Origin: Labilibaculum euxinicum
GTDB lineage: Bacteria > Bacteroidota > Bacteroidia > Bacteroidales > Marinifilaceae
Length of the DNA: 64,000 nt
NCBI RefSeq assembly: GCF_009795715.1
Contig: NZ_WTCR01000001.1
Location: 124,001-188,000, forward strand
Direction: 5' to 3'
This document shows, piece by piece, positions 1-10,187 of this stretch (position 1 is its first letter; each line of letters starts with the position of its first letter). Under the pieces are notes generated by a model that saw nothing but the letters and a program-made list of their open reading frames with translations, had not been told where the DNA came from and ran no database searches. Position numbers and translations under genes: made by a program.

Positions 1-2951
1 TTAACCAAAATAGGTTAGGTCTATTTATATATTCACCAGAAACAAAAACAATTAGATACTTCACAGAATTCGAAAAATTAAAAAATATACCGGAATTACT
101 CAAAACGAATAACATCATCTATATTTCAAGCCTAAATGAAATATGGATAACAAATGATCAAAACACGAAAATTGTAAAAATTAAAAAAAAGGGATCTGAC
201 ATTACTTCTCTAAAAGAAAGCTTTCTAAATAATACATACAAAGCCCCTGGTCAGATAAATCATATTTTTGAAGATAATAAGTCTAATATCTGGATCGGTA
301 CCAAGAACGCCTTATTTGTTCAACCAAGAGGATCTGAGAATATATTTCTGATAAATAAGAAAATCGGTTCAATAAACGAAATAACGCAGGATACAAATGA
401 TAACTTATGGATAATCTCTAATAATAAAGGAATATATAAAATAGCTATCCCGCAAATAGTAACAGAAGATGAAATTTCCAATTTAGAAATCGAAAACATT
501 CAAAGTAAGTTATTGAGTGACCATATCCAATCCATTACTGCCGATTTGAGTGAAAACATTTGGATTGGCACAAAAGAAGGTAGTTTAATTGCATACAATG
601 CTACTGATAAATCATTTACAAACAGAACTGTAGATTGCGGACTAAAAGGAGAAGCTATTTTAGATATTATTTCAGACAAATACAATAATATTTGGATTAC
701 TACCTATAAAAGAATAATAGAATTTAATCCAAAAAACAATGCCTATTTTGTCTATTCAGCCTCTGATGGAGTTCAAATCAATTCACATCTCAAAGGATCT
801 TTCTGTAAAACAATAGATTCAAAATACATATATATTGGTGGAAACAGAGGATACTCACGTTTTATCCCTTCAGAAAAATTAAACTCTCCCTTAACTAAAG
901 TACAAACAAAAATTACAGATATAAAAGTACAAAACAAATCGATCCTTAGCCAAAACAATGAGGTTGAATTCGATAGCAAAAACAACTCTCTTGTTTTAAG
1001 ACCAGAGGATAAAAACATTGAAATTTATTTTTCTACTCTCGACTATATAAATGCAAAAAAAATAAAGTATGCATATAAATTGGAAGGAGTAGATAATGAT
1101 TGGGTTTATCCTAAAAACGACAGACAATTTGCGGTTTACAATCAATTAAAAAAAGGACATTACACTTTCTGTATTAAAGCTACTGATGCACATAACCTAT
1201 GGAGTACTAACATCACAAAACTTACGATTGACCGTAAACCGGCATACTATGAAACAAACATTGCATACCTCCTGTATTTTTCGTCTTTCACTCTAGGAAT
1301 ATTCCTGCTGTTCAAAATAATTCTGGGTAGAAGTAAATTGAAAAATGAAGTAAAAATCACCCAAATAGAGAAAAGTAAATCTGAGGAAATCACCCAAACA
1401 AAACTAAAATATTTTACAAATATTTCTCATGACCTGTTAACCCCCTTAACGATAATTAATTGTTTGATAGATGATATTGAAACCACAGTTCAAAAAAACA
1501 TGCCCGAATTTGGAATTATACGATCGAACATTGTCAGACTCAAAAGATTACTTCAGCAAATACTTGATTACAGAAAAGTGGAAGGTGGTAAAATGGAATT
1601 GCGTGTTGCAAAGGCGGACATTTCATCCTTTATAAATGATATCTGTTACAACCACTTTATACCAATGTTTGATAAAAAAAATATTCTATTTGAATTAAAT
1701 TCAACACCTCAAGAAATAAGCGCCTATTTTGATGCTGATAAAATGGATAAAATCCTGTTTAATCTTCTATCAAATGCTTTTAAATATACCCCTCGAAATG
1801 GAAAAATTATTGTTGAGCTTACTCTTCTCATCAGAGAAAACACAGAATTTATTTCGATTAAAGTATCAGATACAGGCATAGGAATTCAACCCGAAGATAT
1901 TGAACATATCTTTCAGCGATTTTATAATAACAAAACAACTGATGTAAGCGAAACAAATGGGATTGGCTTATCTCTGACAAAAGATTTAGTAGAACTTCAT
2001 CACGGGAAAATATCCGTTAATAGCATACCAAAAACTGGTTCCACATTCTGCATAGAGATTCCTATTGATAAAAAAAGTTATACAATTGAAGAAATATATC
2101 CGGAAGCACAAAGTTTAGATTTAAATAATATAGATGATAAACTTCAGGAATATCCGGAAACATCTTCAAAAATCAGCAACATAAATATCTTGGTGGTTGA
2201 AGACAATGTTGAACTACTTAAAATAATTCAAAAACGCCTGCTCAAATCTTATAACGTATTAACGGCCCAAAATGGTTTAGAAGCTATTGAGCTCGTAAAA
2301 TCAACGGATATAGATATAATTATTAGTGATGTAATGATGCCCGAAATGGATGGCCTCGAGCTGTGCCGAACACTAAAAAACAATATAGAAACAAATCATA
2401 TTTCGATTATTCTTCTTACCGCCAAAAACAGCATAGATGATCGTATTGAGTGTTATAATGCCGGAGCAAATGCCTACATCTCCAAACCTTTTGAAATAAA
2501 TGTGTTACAGGCACGAATCCAGAATTTCACTTTGCAAAAGAAACAGCAGCAACAGGAATTTAAATCTAATCAAGAAATAAATATCTCTTCATTAGATTAT
2601 CCGTCAATGGATGAACAATTTTTAAAAAATGCCATTCTCATTATTGAAAAAAACTTAACGGAAACAGAGTTTGACATCAACTCTTTTGCCGGACAACTAA
2701 ACCTATCCAAATCAACACTATATAGGAAAATTAAAACAATTACAGGATTATCGCCTATTGAATTTATTCGTAACATTAAACTAAAACATGCCTCCAAAAT
2801 GTTAAAATCAAATCACATTAGCATTTCAGAAGTAGCATATTCTGTAGGTTTCTCAGATCCTAAATATTTTGCATCCTGCTTTAAAGCGGAGTTCAACATC
2901 ACGCCAAGTGAATTTCAAAAAAACAGTAATACCGATTGTGACTTATCCTGA
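1..2951 (+). CDS. Hybrid two-component system regulator, 5' end cut by window
   Basis: This is a one-protein sensor and transcription factor of the kind that controls polysaccharide utilization loci. The frame is open from base 3 to the stop, so the true start lies left of the window; a TTG at 513 lies inside the open frame and is not the start. In order I see beta-propeller blades (NIWIGTK repeated near 285 and 560), a Y_Y_Y domain near 1000-1240, one membrane helix near 1260-1320, HisKA with the phospho-acceptor in ISHDLLTPLT near 1428, and a HATPase with DTGIGI and NGIGLSL. A receiver domain follows (VVEDN, DVMMPEMDG, SKPFE; about 2190-2510), then an AraC-type HTH at the C-terminus. Periplasmic blades would bind a released oligosaccharide. 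It faces the PUL on its right, which has its own sigma/FecR pair, so its target may be that locus or genes off the left edge. Confidence 0.95.
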   Translation, partial: NQNRLGLFIYSPETKTIRYFTEFEKLKNIPELLKTNNIIYISSLNEIWITNDQNTKIVKIKKKGSDITSLKESFLNNTYKAPGQINHIFEDNKSNIWIGTKNALFVQPRGSENIFLINKKIGSINEITQDTNDNLWIISNNKGIYKIAIPQIVTEDEISNLEIENIQSKLLSDHIQSITADLSENIWIGTKEGSLIAYNATDKSFTNRTVDCGLKGEAILDIISDKYNNIWITTYKRIIEFNPKNNAYFVYSASDGVQINSHLKGSFCKTIDSKYIYIGGNRGYSRFIPSEKLNSPLTKVQTKITDIKVQNKSILSQNNEVEFDSKNNSLVLRPEDKNIEIYFSTLDYINAKKIKYAYKLEGVDNDWVYPKNDRQFAVYNQLKKGHYTFCIKATDAHNLWSTNITKLTIDRKPAYYETNIAYLLYFSSFTLGIFLLFKIILGRSKLKNEVKITQIEKSKSEEITQTKLKYFTNISHDLLTPLTIINCLIDDIETTVQKNMPEFGIIRSNIVRLKRLLQQILDYRKVEGGKMELRVAKADISSFINDICYNHFIPMFDKKNILFELNSTPQEISAYFDADKMDKILFNLLSNAFKYTPRNGKIIVELTLLIRENTEFISIKVSDTGIGIQPEDIEHIFQRFYNNKTTDVSETNGIGLSLTKDLVELHHGKISVNSIPKTGSTFCIEIPIDKKSYTIEEIYPEAQSLDLNNIDDKLQEYPETSSKISNINILVVEDNVELLKIIQKRLLKSYNVLTAQNGLEAIELVKSTDIDIIISDVMMPEMDGLELCRTLKNNIETNHISIILLTAKNSIDDRIECYNAGANAYISKPFEINVLQARIQNFTLQKKQQQQEFKSNQEINISSLDYPSMDEQFLKNAILIIEKNLTETEFDINSFAGQLNLSKSTLYRKIKTITGLSPIEFIRNIKLKHASKMLKSNHISISEVAYSVGFSDPKYFASCFKAEFNITPSEFQKNSNTDCDLS

Positions 2952-3576
2952 AATAGTTTGACACAGAATTATGAACATTCTCCTTTTTCCTCAAACAGAT
3001 GCTCTGTTCAGTTCTGAAAATGGTGTTTTCTTCTCCGCGCACCCCTTTGTCCTTTGTGGTCAGCTCTATTTAATTTCTGCTGTTAATCTCTGATTTTCAG
3101 TGCGCGGAGAACACAGAGTAGCACAGAGAGTGAATCGATTGATCCCAGTTGTCCCTAATTTGCAGGAATGCTGGCTTCTTTTTTCCTTTTAATTTAGGAA
3201 TTATAGAATTGTTGCTGATCTTATTAATGCATCAGCATATAAAATAACATCTATTGCGTAATAAATATATAAGTCAGATGAATAGATTATATAATCTGCG
3301 AATTAAATTATAATATCAGCTGTAAGAATAATTATATCAGATGACATCTAATGTGTTATTTTATTCAGCAGAAGAAAGAATTTTATCATCTGATGATGTA
3401 ATTTAATAAAATAATTATTGTGATGATTTAGCGGAGCACCTTAATTTATCTGCTGAAGAAAACAATTATTAAGTGAATATATAAAAACGAAACAAAATCA
3501 GACTTTCTTTGTGGTGATGGTATTCATTTAGTTCTGAGAACTCACTTTCGTTTATCCGTATACACGAGGAAAAAAC
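2952..3576. other. Intergenic region with extragenic repeat motifs
   Basis: No gene is supported here. A perfect 12-bp inverted repeat, TTCTCCGCGCAC at 3031-3042 and GTGCGCGGAGAA at 3100-3111, is separated by 57 bases and embedded in CTTTGTCCTTTGTGG-like and CTCTGTG-like sequence. This resembles dispersed extragenic repeats common in Bacteroidota. Further right the DNA is very AT-rich with a small palindrome at 3385-3397 (ATCATC-T-GATGAT) and related TCAGATGA words. Confidence 0.45.
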
Positions 3577-3610
3577 AAAACCATTATTCCAGCTAAGGAA
3601 TAATGGTTTT
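3577..3610 (-). terminator. Intrinsic terminator of the glycosidase operon
   Basis: A perfect 14-bp stem is formed by AAAACCATTATTCC (3577-3590) and GGAATAATGGTTTT (3597-3610) with a 6-base loop. On the - strand a T-rich tract follows, 30 bases past the GH35 stop codon. The + side also has a short T run, so it may work both ways between the convergent sensor gene and the PUL. Confidence 0.85.
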
Positions 3611-3641
3611 TACTGTTGTTCATCTTGTGTTTTTTCTGCTT

Positions 3642-5981
3642 TTATAATTTAAACCTCGTTTGCTTTAGATATACTTTATAATCTCTTATCATACCCGGTT
3701 TCCCCTCTTCGGCACGAGGCAAATACCAGAACCCTGTAACAAGCTTTTCTTCTCCCAAATCAATTACAATCTGATGTGGAAAACCTGCTTTGGTTGTTGA
3801 GTAATTTGTATGCCATATGGTTGACTCCTGTAAATCGAATACATTGCTTGCCGTATTATTGGCCGCATCTAATTCTTCACTATCGGCATATATTACTTTC
3901 CAATGCTGTCGCGATAAGGGTTTGCCATCTTTACCAAGAATTTCCAGTTCGGCAATGGAAGCAAAATTATCGTCTCCAAAGGAATTTAAGGCTTCCAAAC
4001 AAAAGTAGCGGGTGTTCGCTTGTTTATTAAAATTAATATGCTGCCAACCATTTCCTTTTGTAAATGAAGCCTTATAAATCGGCGTCTCATTCGCTAAATC
4101 AAGAGTTTCTCCTGGTTTACGGCAGGCATAAGCTCCATTTCCTTTTAAAACATCTAATATTGGGTGGCGCAATCCTTGGCTTTTAGCTTCTGTCGGCGAT
4201 GCCAAATCAAAAACAATCACTTCATTCTCACCTTCTTTTAACCAACATCCCGGAACGTAAAGTGTTTGTTGTGGGCCAATTTCCCAATAGCGGCCAATGG
4301 CATGTCCATTCACCCAGGCCAAGCCCTTGCTCCAGTTGCTCATATCCAGAAAAGTGTCTCCTTTTTTATCAACCACAAACCTTCCTTTATAAAAAGCAGG
4401 TTGTTTTTCAGAATTTGTCAGCTTGGTATAATGCTTGTTTTTAGCAAAACTGTAATCGGTAGGAATACTGTATACCTGCCAGTTTTTTAGTGCCTTTACT
4501 TCCTTATCCGATTTTATTTCAACCTTCTCTGTAATCCCTTTCCAGTCGTAAATCCCTTTGCCAAAATTCATCCGTCCCATGGCCTCAACTAAAATATCAA
4601 GAACGGCACCTTCTTTTACAGGAGGCAATAAAATTGTATTTTCTCCTCTTAGCCGGCTAAGAGAAGCTATTTTTTCACCATCGATAAAAACTTGTGTCCA
4701 ATCATGAGCTTCAGTTATCACTAAAGATTGCTGTTTATCCGATTTTTCAAGCTTGGTCCGGTATAAAATACTTCCCCATCCCTGATCAAAAAATTCCATT
4801 GATTTAATGTCTTCACTCATTTTTGGTTCAGGAAGATTGTCGAACAAGAGAGCTGTTTCATCCAATTCAAAAGCTGGTATGCTAATGGTTGGTATTGAAT
4901 CGGGAATTTCACTTAGCAACTCACCTTCAGGCAAATATTTTTCCAGCAATTTTCTAACTTCGAAATATTTGGGAGTTGTTCTTCCTGATTCGCTAATTGG
5001 CGCATCGTAGTCGTACGATGTACAAGTTGGCGAGAAATTAGGAAAGTTGGCACCACTCCAGTGTCCGAAACTGGTTCCGCCGTGAGTCATATATAAACTA
5101 AACGAGATATTCTGATCCAACATATCCTGCATTCCGTTCACCAAATCGGCTGCACTTCGGGTTTCATGTTTTGCTCCCCAATGATCAAACCAGCCTGACC
5201 AAAATTCACTGCACATAAGAGGCGTATTAGGACGAAGCTCTTTCAGTTTTTTAAACTGCTCATTGATATTGGCTCCTGTCCCAAAATTAACGGTCCACAG
5301 CAAATCATCCAATGCATTGTTCTGGAAGTTGGAACTCCAATCGCACTGAAATAATAGGACATCATTAAATCCTGCACCTTTTACGATATCGCGGATATCT
5401 TGAATATAGGGCTTATTTGTACCAAAAGAACCGTATTCATTTTCAACCTGCACCATTAATATATTTCCACCTTTGGTAATCTGGAGATCGGCCAGCTGTT
5501 TTCCTACTTCGTTTATAAATAGTTTTGCCCTTTCCATAAAATAGGGATCTTGCTCGCGCAGCTTAATATCTTTTTTCTTAAGCAACCACCAGGGCAAACC
5601 TCCCATTTCCCATTCGGCACACACATATGGTCCGGGACGAACAATCACATACATCCCGTTCTTTTGAGCCAAACGACAAAATTCTGCCACATCATTATTT
5701 CCGGTAAAATCGTATTTACCTTCTTCAGGTTCATGAATGTTCCAGAAAACATACAGGCAAATTGTATTCATGCCTAGAGCCTTACTCATCTTGATGCGCT
5801 GCTCCCAATATTCTTTCGGAATGCGGGGATAATGCATTTCGGCTGCCTTAACAACAAATGGTTTCCCGTTAAGCAGAAATGTTTTATCTCCAACTTCAAA
5901 TGTTCCTTCACTTTTTTGGGGCGAACAAGCATTCAGTAAGAATGTGAACAAAAGGATCGTATATAAAAACAATTTTTTCAT
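3642..5981 (-). CDS. GH35 beta-galactosidase with C-terminal discoidin-like domain
   Basis: A predicted periplasmic or surface lipoprotein that removes terminal beta-galactose. The ATG at 5981 (MKKLFLYTILLF) is preferred to an upstream GTG at 6008 because it begins a clean lipoprotein signal ending in LLNAC. The GH35 barrel shows the clan A motif ENEYG (acid/base Glu about residue 182) and the nucleophile in CSEFWSGW (about residue 259). The final ~120 residues look like an F5/8-type-C (CBM32-like) fold, ending in IRDYKVYLKQ. Last gene of the operon, followed by a strong terminator. The substrate is probably galactan or arabinogalactan side chains, inferred from neighbouring arabinosidases. 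Family call is firm, exact linkage is not. Confidence 0.93.
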   Translation of the reverse strand: MKKLFLYTILLFTFLLNACSPQKSEGTFEVGDKTFLLNGKPFVVKAAEMHYPRIPKEYWEQRIKMSKALGMNTICLYVFWNIHEPEEGKYDFTGNNDVAEFCRLAQKNGMYVIVRPGPYVCAEWEMGGLPWWLLKKKDIKLREQDPYFMERAKLFINEVGKQLADLQITKGGNILMVQVENEYGSFGTNKPYIQDIRDIVKGAGFNDVLLFQCDWSSNFQNNALDDLLWTVNFGTGANINEQFKKLKELRPNTPLMCSEFWSGWFDHWGAKHETRSAADLVNGMQDMLDQNISFSLYMTHGGTSFGHWSGANFPNFSPTCTSYDYDAPISESGRTTPKYFEVRKLLEKYLPEGELLSEIPDSIPTISIPAFELDETALLFDNLPEPKMSEDIKSMEFFDQGWGSILYRTKLEKSDKQQSLVITEAHDWTQVFIDGEKIASLSRLRGENTILLPPVKEGAVLDILVEAMGRMNFGKGIYDWKGITEKVEIKSDKEVKALKNWQVYSIPTDYSFAKNKHYTKLTNSEKQPAFYKGRFVVDKKGDTFLDMSNWSKGLAWVNGHAIGRYWEIGPQQTLYVPGCWLKEGENEVIVFDLASPTEAKSQGLRHPILDVLKGNGAYACRKPGETLDLANETPIYKASFTKGNGWQHINFNKQANTRYFCLEALNSFGDDNFASIAELEILGKDGKPLSRQHWKVIYADSEELDAANNTASNVFDLQESTIWHTNYSTTKAGFPHQIVIDLGEEKLVTGFWYLPRAEEGKPGMIRDYKVYLKQTRFKL

Positions 5982-6022
5982 CGTGTACAGTATTTGATAA
6001 TTAAACACTCAGCAATCCATCC

Positions 6023-8191
6023 TTAATTAACAGCATCGATACCTGAAAGAGTTGGCTTTACTTCTTTAATACTTCCATCGGCATCAAATTCCAATTTATC
6101 AATACACACTTCGCGGTGAAATCCACCGGCTCGTCCCATTGTAATTCCTTTCGGACGGGTAAAACGATGATATACCAAATACCACTCATCTTTGCCTGGA
6201 ATTTGAATGGCTGAATTGTGTCCTGTGGCATAAATCTCCTGATCTTTATCTTGTTGGATTACAATGTTATTTTCTGGAATCGTCAATTTTCCCATCGGCG
6301 AATCTGAAGTGGCATAACGTACTTTGTAATTCGGACTTCGGGTATCATCTTCCGACCACATAAAATAGTACGTACCATTGCGATAAATCACATAACTGCC
6401 TTCACGATAAGTGTTATCAACATTCATCAATTTTGTGTTTTTTTCGTTGATAGAAACCATATCATCATTCAATTCGGCTGCGGCCATATAACCATTCCCC
6501 CAATACAGGTAACTTTTGCCGGTTTTTGGATCGGTAAATACATCCGGGTCAATTTCCTGCCCATTTGTAATTCCTTTTGGCTTTTTATCAATTAATGCTT
6601 TTCCACTGTCAACAAACGGCCCCGTAGGGTTATCGGCTACAGCCACACCTATTTTTTGTGCTGCAGTAAAATAATAGAAATACTTGTACTGTCCGTCAAT
6701 TTTCTTTTCGACAATACAGGGCGCCCAGGCATTTCGATTGGCCCAGCTAACATCTTTTTTCAGATCGATAATAACACCTTCGTCAGTCCAGTCAACTAAA
6801 TTATCCGATGAAAACACACTGAATTGATAACCCGACCAGTTATTGAAACCATCGCTGGTTGGGTAAATGTAATATTTGCCTGTTTTCTCAGAATACAGAA
6901 TGTCAGGATCGGCTTTGTAACCTTCTAAAACAGGGTTGTGATCTTCAGAAACCGATACCTCGAAGCTTTGACTTTCTTTTCCATCAATTTTAAACGTGTA
7001 TTTCACCGATCCTTTCGAGAAATCCTGTGGCCCTTTAGGACTATAAGAGATTCCTGAAAAGGCTTTGAATTCCGGATCGAAATGATTCATGTCTGCTCCG
7101 GTTTTTACAGGCAAATAGATTGTTTTATCTTCACTTTTAAAACAGACATTGTTTTTCTTCAGCACTGGAGATTTAGCATCAACCAGTAAATCGTCGTAAT
7201 TGCTGTAAGTTGATACCAGTAATTTTAATTCTTTATCAGTAATTGGCATCACCGTACCGTGTCTTGGGTGAAAGTTCATCGAAATATCCTGATCGATTAC
7301 AGTAAAGGTTTCAAAATCTGAACTTTTTGTAAACTGATAACGCCCAAGTCCGTATACATCGTACATCAATATCCACTCATTGGAATTATTTAATTTAAAT
7401 ACACCAGAACCTTCAACATTTTCCGTTTCTCTGTCCACTCTATCTGTATTTACGAACTCATAACCTTCAGTCAATTTATCTGAAACAGCCAATTTAATGC
7501 CAGGGTCACCACTTTCCGATTTATGAAATAAATAAAACTTACCGTCCTTTTTTATGATATCTGCATCAATACAGGCATTGTTTGCAGGATTAAAAAACAG
7601 CTGTTTGGGTGCTTCTTCCAAAGCCGTAAAATCGCTGTTGGCATAGGCATAATAAATTATATCAGGACCATCTTTCTGAATCATCGAAAAATAAACCATG
7701 TATTTGCCGGCTTCTTCGTCATAAATGGTTTGCGGAGCCCAAACTCGCCAGACATCGCCAAACTGATCAGGAAAAGCTTTGGGAATATTCACAACTGAAG
7801 AAGTCCAATTAATTAAATCGGTAGATTTCATCAGTACCATAGCATAATTTTTCCAACCCATTTCCGGCACATACAAATCGGTAGCTACCATATAAAAGGT
7901 TTTTCCATCCTCTCCGCGCAAAATATGAGGATCGCGCACACCACCCGAAGTACTGATTTGTTTTGAATCAATTACTGCCTTATTGTTATTGAGAGCCCGA
8001 TAGTGATAACCATCTTCGCTTACTGCAAAATGAATGGCTTCTTCGCCGGGAGCATTGCCTGTAAAATAGGCAAATAAATAGGCACTGGTATCATTTCCTG
8101 TTTTATCAGAGCTACAGCCAAACAAGACACTGAATACAAAAAAACAGAGTCCGGAAATTAATATCATGTGTTTTTTTGGTTTTGAAAACAT
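6023..8191 (-). CDS. Tandem GH43 arabinosidase/xylosidase-type lipoprotein
   Basis: Two complete-looking five-bladed GH43 propellers lie in one chain. The ATG at 8191 is chosen over a TTG at 8200; the signal peptide ends at LFGC, so it is a lipoprotein. The first module (about residues 35-370) has Asp in VRDPHIL, Asp in IDADII and Glu in EGSGVF. The second (about 425-715) has KADPDI, DPDVF and REGSYV. These are the base, pKa modulator and acid positions of GH43, so both modules may be catalytic. Likely activity is removal of alpha-L-arabinofuranose or cleavage of arabinan. It lies 17 bases after the upstream GH51 gene and 41 before GH35, in one operon. Confidence 0.9.
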   Translation of the reverse strand: MFSKPKKHMILISGLCFFVFSVLFGCSSDKTGNDTSAYLFAYFTGNAPGEEAIHFAVSEDGYHYRALNNNKAVIDSKQISTSGGVRDPHILRGEDGKTFYMVATDLYVPEMGWKNYAMVLMKSTDLINWTSSVVNIPKAFPDQFGDVWRVWAPQTIYDEEAGKYMVYFSMIQKDGPDIIYYAYANSDFTALEEAPKQLFFNPANNACIDADIIKKDGKFYLFHKSESGDPGIKLAVSDKLTEGYEFVNTDRVDRETENVEGSGVFKLNNSNEWILMYDVYGLGRYQFTKSSDFETFTVIDQDISMNFHPRHGTVMPITDKELKLLVSTYSNYDDLLVDAKSPVLKKNNVCFKSEDKTIYLPVKTGADMNHFDPEFKAFSGISYSPKGPQDFSKGSVKYTFKIDGKESQSFEVSVSEDHNPVLEGYKADPDILYSEKTGKYYIYPTSDGFNNWSGYQFSVFSSDNLVDWTDEGVIIDLKKDVSWANRNAWAPCIVEKKIDGQYKYFYYFTAAQKIGVAVADNPTGPFVDSGKALIDKKPKGITNGQEIDPDVFTDPKTGKSYLYWGNGYMAAAELNDDMVSINEKNTKLMNVDNTYREGSYVIYRNGTYYFMWSEDDTRSPNYKVRYATSDSPMGKLTIPENNIVIQQDKDQEIYATGHNSAIQIPGKDEWYLVYHRFTRPKGITMGRAGGFHREVCIDKLEFDADGSIKEVKPTLSGIDAVN

Positions 8192-8208
8192 ATATTTCAA
8201 GTTTAGAT

Positions 8209-10170
8209 TTATTGTTTAATTTTTAGACGGCACACATAAAAAGCATTGCCCATTACCGAAAGTTTAAAGCTGTTTTTTTCAGAGCTAATGGAATAATTTC
8301 CCGGTACAATTGCCAATGGAGCAGCCAATGTATTTTGTGAGTCAGGATTATTAGAATGCAGACAAGTTATTTTCACCTCTTTGTCTTCAAATGATTTTTT
8401 TAATCCATCCAGTTTGATATTTATTTCATGATTAACAGAAGATATATTTACCACTTTAACGATTATCTCTAAGTTTTCATGATCCAATACGGCACTTGCA
8501 TACAAACTATCTTGTCCTGTAATGTTTTCATCCTTCGATTTTATTGAAAGCACGTTTGTTCCAGCATTTTTAGCATACATTTTTTGAACGTAATAATTTG
8601 GAGTGCAAACAGCAGAAAGATTATCGAACCAGATCATATCCGGACGCCATTGCCATGCATCAACATGGGCGAATAACGGAGCGTAAGTTGCCATGTGAAC
8701 GACATCAGCATTTCGCTCCAATCCTGTCATAAATGCCGCTTCAGCCAATGCTGCACGCAAATTATTTGCCTTATCTGAATCGTGTGCTGCATATTCACCG
8801 GCAAAAACTTTTGGCCCTTTTCGGTCATATGTATCATATCTCTTTGCATTCTTATAAAACCATTCAGGATTTTTGTAATAATGCTCATCAACAAGATCAA
8901 CTTTTAATTCTTTCATTTTAGGCCACAGGTATTCAAACTGCTTGCCATCAGAAGAAGGACCGGAACCTCCAACGATCTTAATTTCAGGATGCTTTTCCCG
9001 TATTACTTTCACAAATTTCTCCAGTCGCTCTACATATACATCTCCCCATTGCTCATTGCCAATAGCAATCATTTTCAAATTAAATGGTTCGGGATGTCCC
9101 ATTTCTGCCCGCATTTTTCCCCATTTAGTACTAACTTTCCCATTGGCAAATTCAATTAAATCGACAGCATCCTGAATATATGAATCAAGGCTGTCAACCG
9201 CAACGCACTCTTTACTTTCGTACTGACAAGCCAAACCGCAGCTTAATACAGGCAAAGGTTCTGCTCCAATATCCTCGCTAAGCAAAAAGTATTCAAAAAA
9301 GCCTAAACCGTAGCTTTGATAATAATCCGGAAAGAAATGATATTTGAAAGTATAAAACCACCTGTTGATATTCAAAGGTCTGTTCTCAGCAGGACCAACA
9401 CTATTTTTCCATTGATAACGGGTTTTTAAGGTATTTCCCTCAACAATACATCCACCTGGAAAACGTAAAACGCCCGGGTGCAAGTCATATAATGCCTGAG
9501 CAAGATCCTTGCGCAATCCATTTTTCCTGCCTTTCCATGTTTCTTTCGGAAATAGAGAAATGTGGTCTACATCAACTGTTCCTGCTGTTTCCAAAATAAA
9601 TCGGATTTTACCTTTTGCTTCAGTTTCCTTAGCTTTTATTGTACACGTATATTTTTTCCAGGCATTTCCTTGTACTAAAATTTCGCTGGTTCCAATTGCA
9701 GCATTGCCGGCATTTAGTAATTCTACCTTAAATTTATTTTCATCATTGCTAATTGATCTCGCATAAAATGAAAACAAATATTCATCATACTGATGAAATC
9801 CAATGCCTGTGAAACCATTATTTTCGAGTCCGGTACCTGTTCTAAGACCTTTTTCGTTAAAACGGACATAATTTGGATTTTTATCGAAACAAGGCGATTC
9901 CTGCTGAACTTTTACATCACCAAAAGGGGTCCACCCTAAAAAGGGATGTTCAAATTCAAAAGAACGATTTTTAATCAACTCTGCATACAATCCGCCATCG
10001 GCACCAAAGTTGATATCTTCGAAAAACACGCCGTACATTTCAGGCTGTATTTCTGCACCAACATTCTTTACATCAATCACAAAATTATTCTGAGCGAAGA
10101 TCGAAAAACAAGGTAGAATGAAGAGTGATATAAATATCAACGGCCTTTTAATCTGTTTTTTTAATTTCAT
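8209..10170 (-). CDS. GH51 alpha-L-arabinofuranosidase
   Basis: An exported enzyme (signal peptide ending near residue 26, IFAQ) that releases terminal alpha-L-arabinofuranose. The N-terminal half has the IGVFFEDIN-type opening (GVFFEDINFGADGG), a CBM4-like beta insertion at about residues 85-205 and then the (beta/alpha)8 barrel. Acid/base Glu is in GNEQWGD (residue 373) and the nucleophile in VFAGEYAAH (residue 459). A beta-sandwich completes the C-terminus. Length (653 residues) suits Bacteroidota GH51. It is a paralogue of the longer GH51 immediately upstream; the two share most motifs but not the N-terminal extension. Confidence 0.94.
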   Translation of the reverse strand: MKLKKQIKRPLIFISLFILPCFSIFAQNNFVIDVKNVGAEIQPEMYGVFFEDINFGADGGLYAELIKNRSFEFEHPFLGWTPFGDVKVQQESPCFDKNPNYVRFNEKGLRTGTGLENNGFTGIGFHQYDEYLFSFYARSISNDENKFKVELLNAGNAAIGTSEILVQGNAWKKYTCTIKAKETEAKGKIRFILETAGTVDVDHISLFPKETWKGRKNGLRKDLAQALYDLHPGVLRFPGGCIVEGNTLKTRYQWKNSVGPAENRPLNINRWFYTFKYHFFPDYYQSYGLGFFEYFLLSEDIGAEPLPVLSCGLACQYESKECVAVDSLDSYIQDAVDLIEFANGKVSTKWGKMRAEMGHPEPFNLKMIAIGNEQWGDVYVERLEKFVKVIREKHPEIKIVGGSGPSSDGKQFEYLWPKMKELKVDLVDEHYYKNPEWFYKNAKRYDTYDRKGPKVFAGEYAAHDSDKANNLRAALAEAAFMTGLERNADVVHMATYAPLFAHVDAWQWRPDMIWFDNLSAVCTPNYYVQKMYAKNAGTNVLSIKSKDENITGQDSLYASAVLDHENLEIIVKVVNISSVNHEINIKLDGLKKSFEDKEVKITCLHSNNPDSQNTLAAPLAIVPGNYSISSEKNSFKLSVMGNAFYVCRLKIKQ

Positions 10171-10187
10171 TTTAGTAAATATTATTT

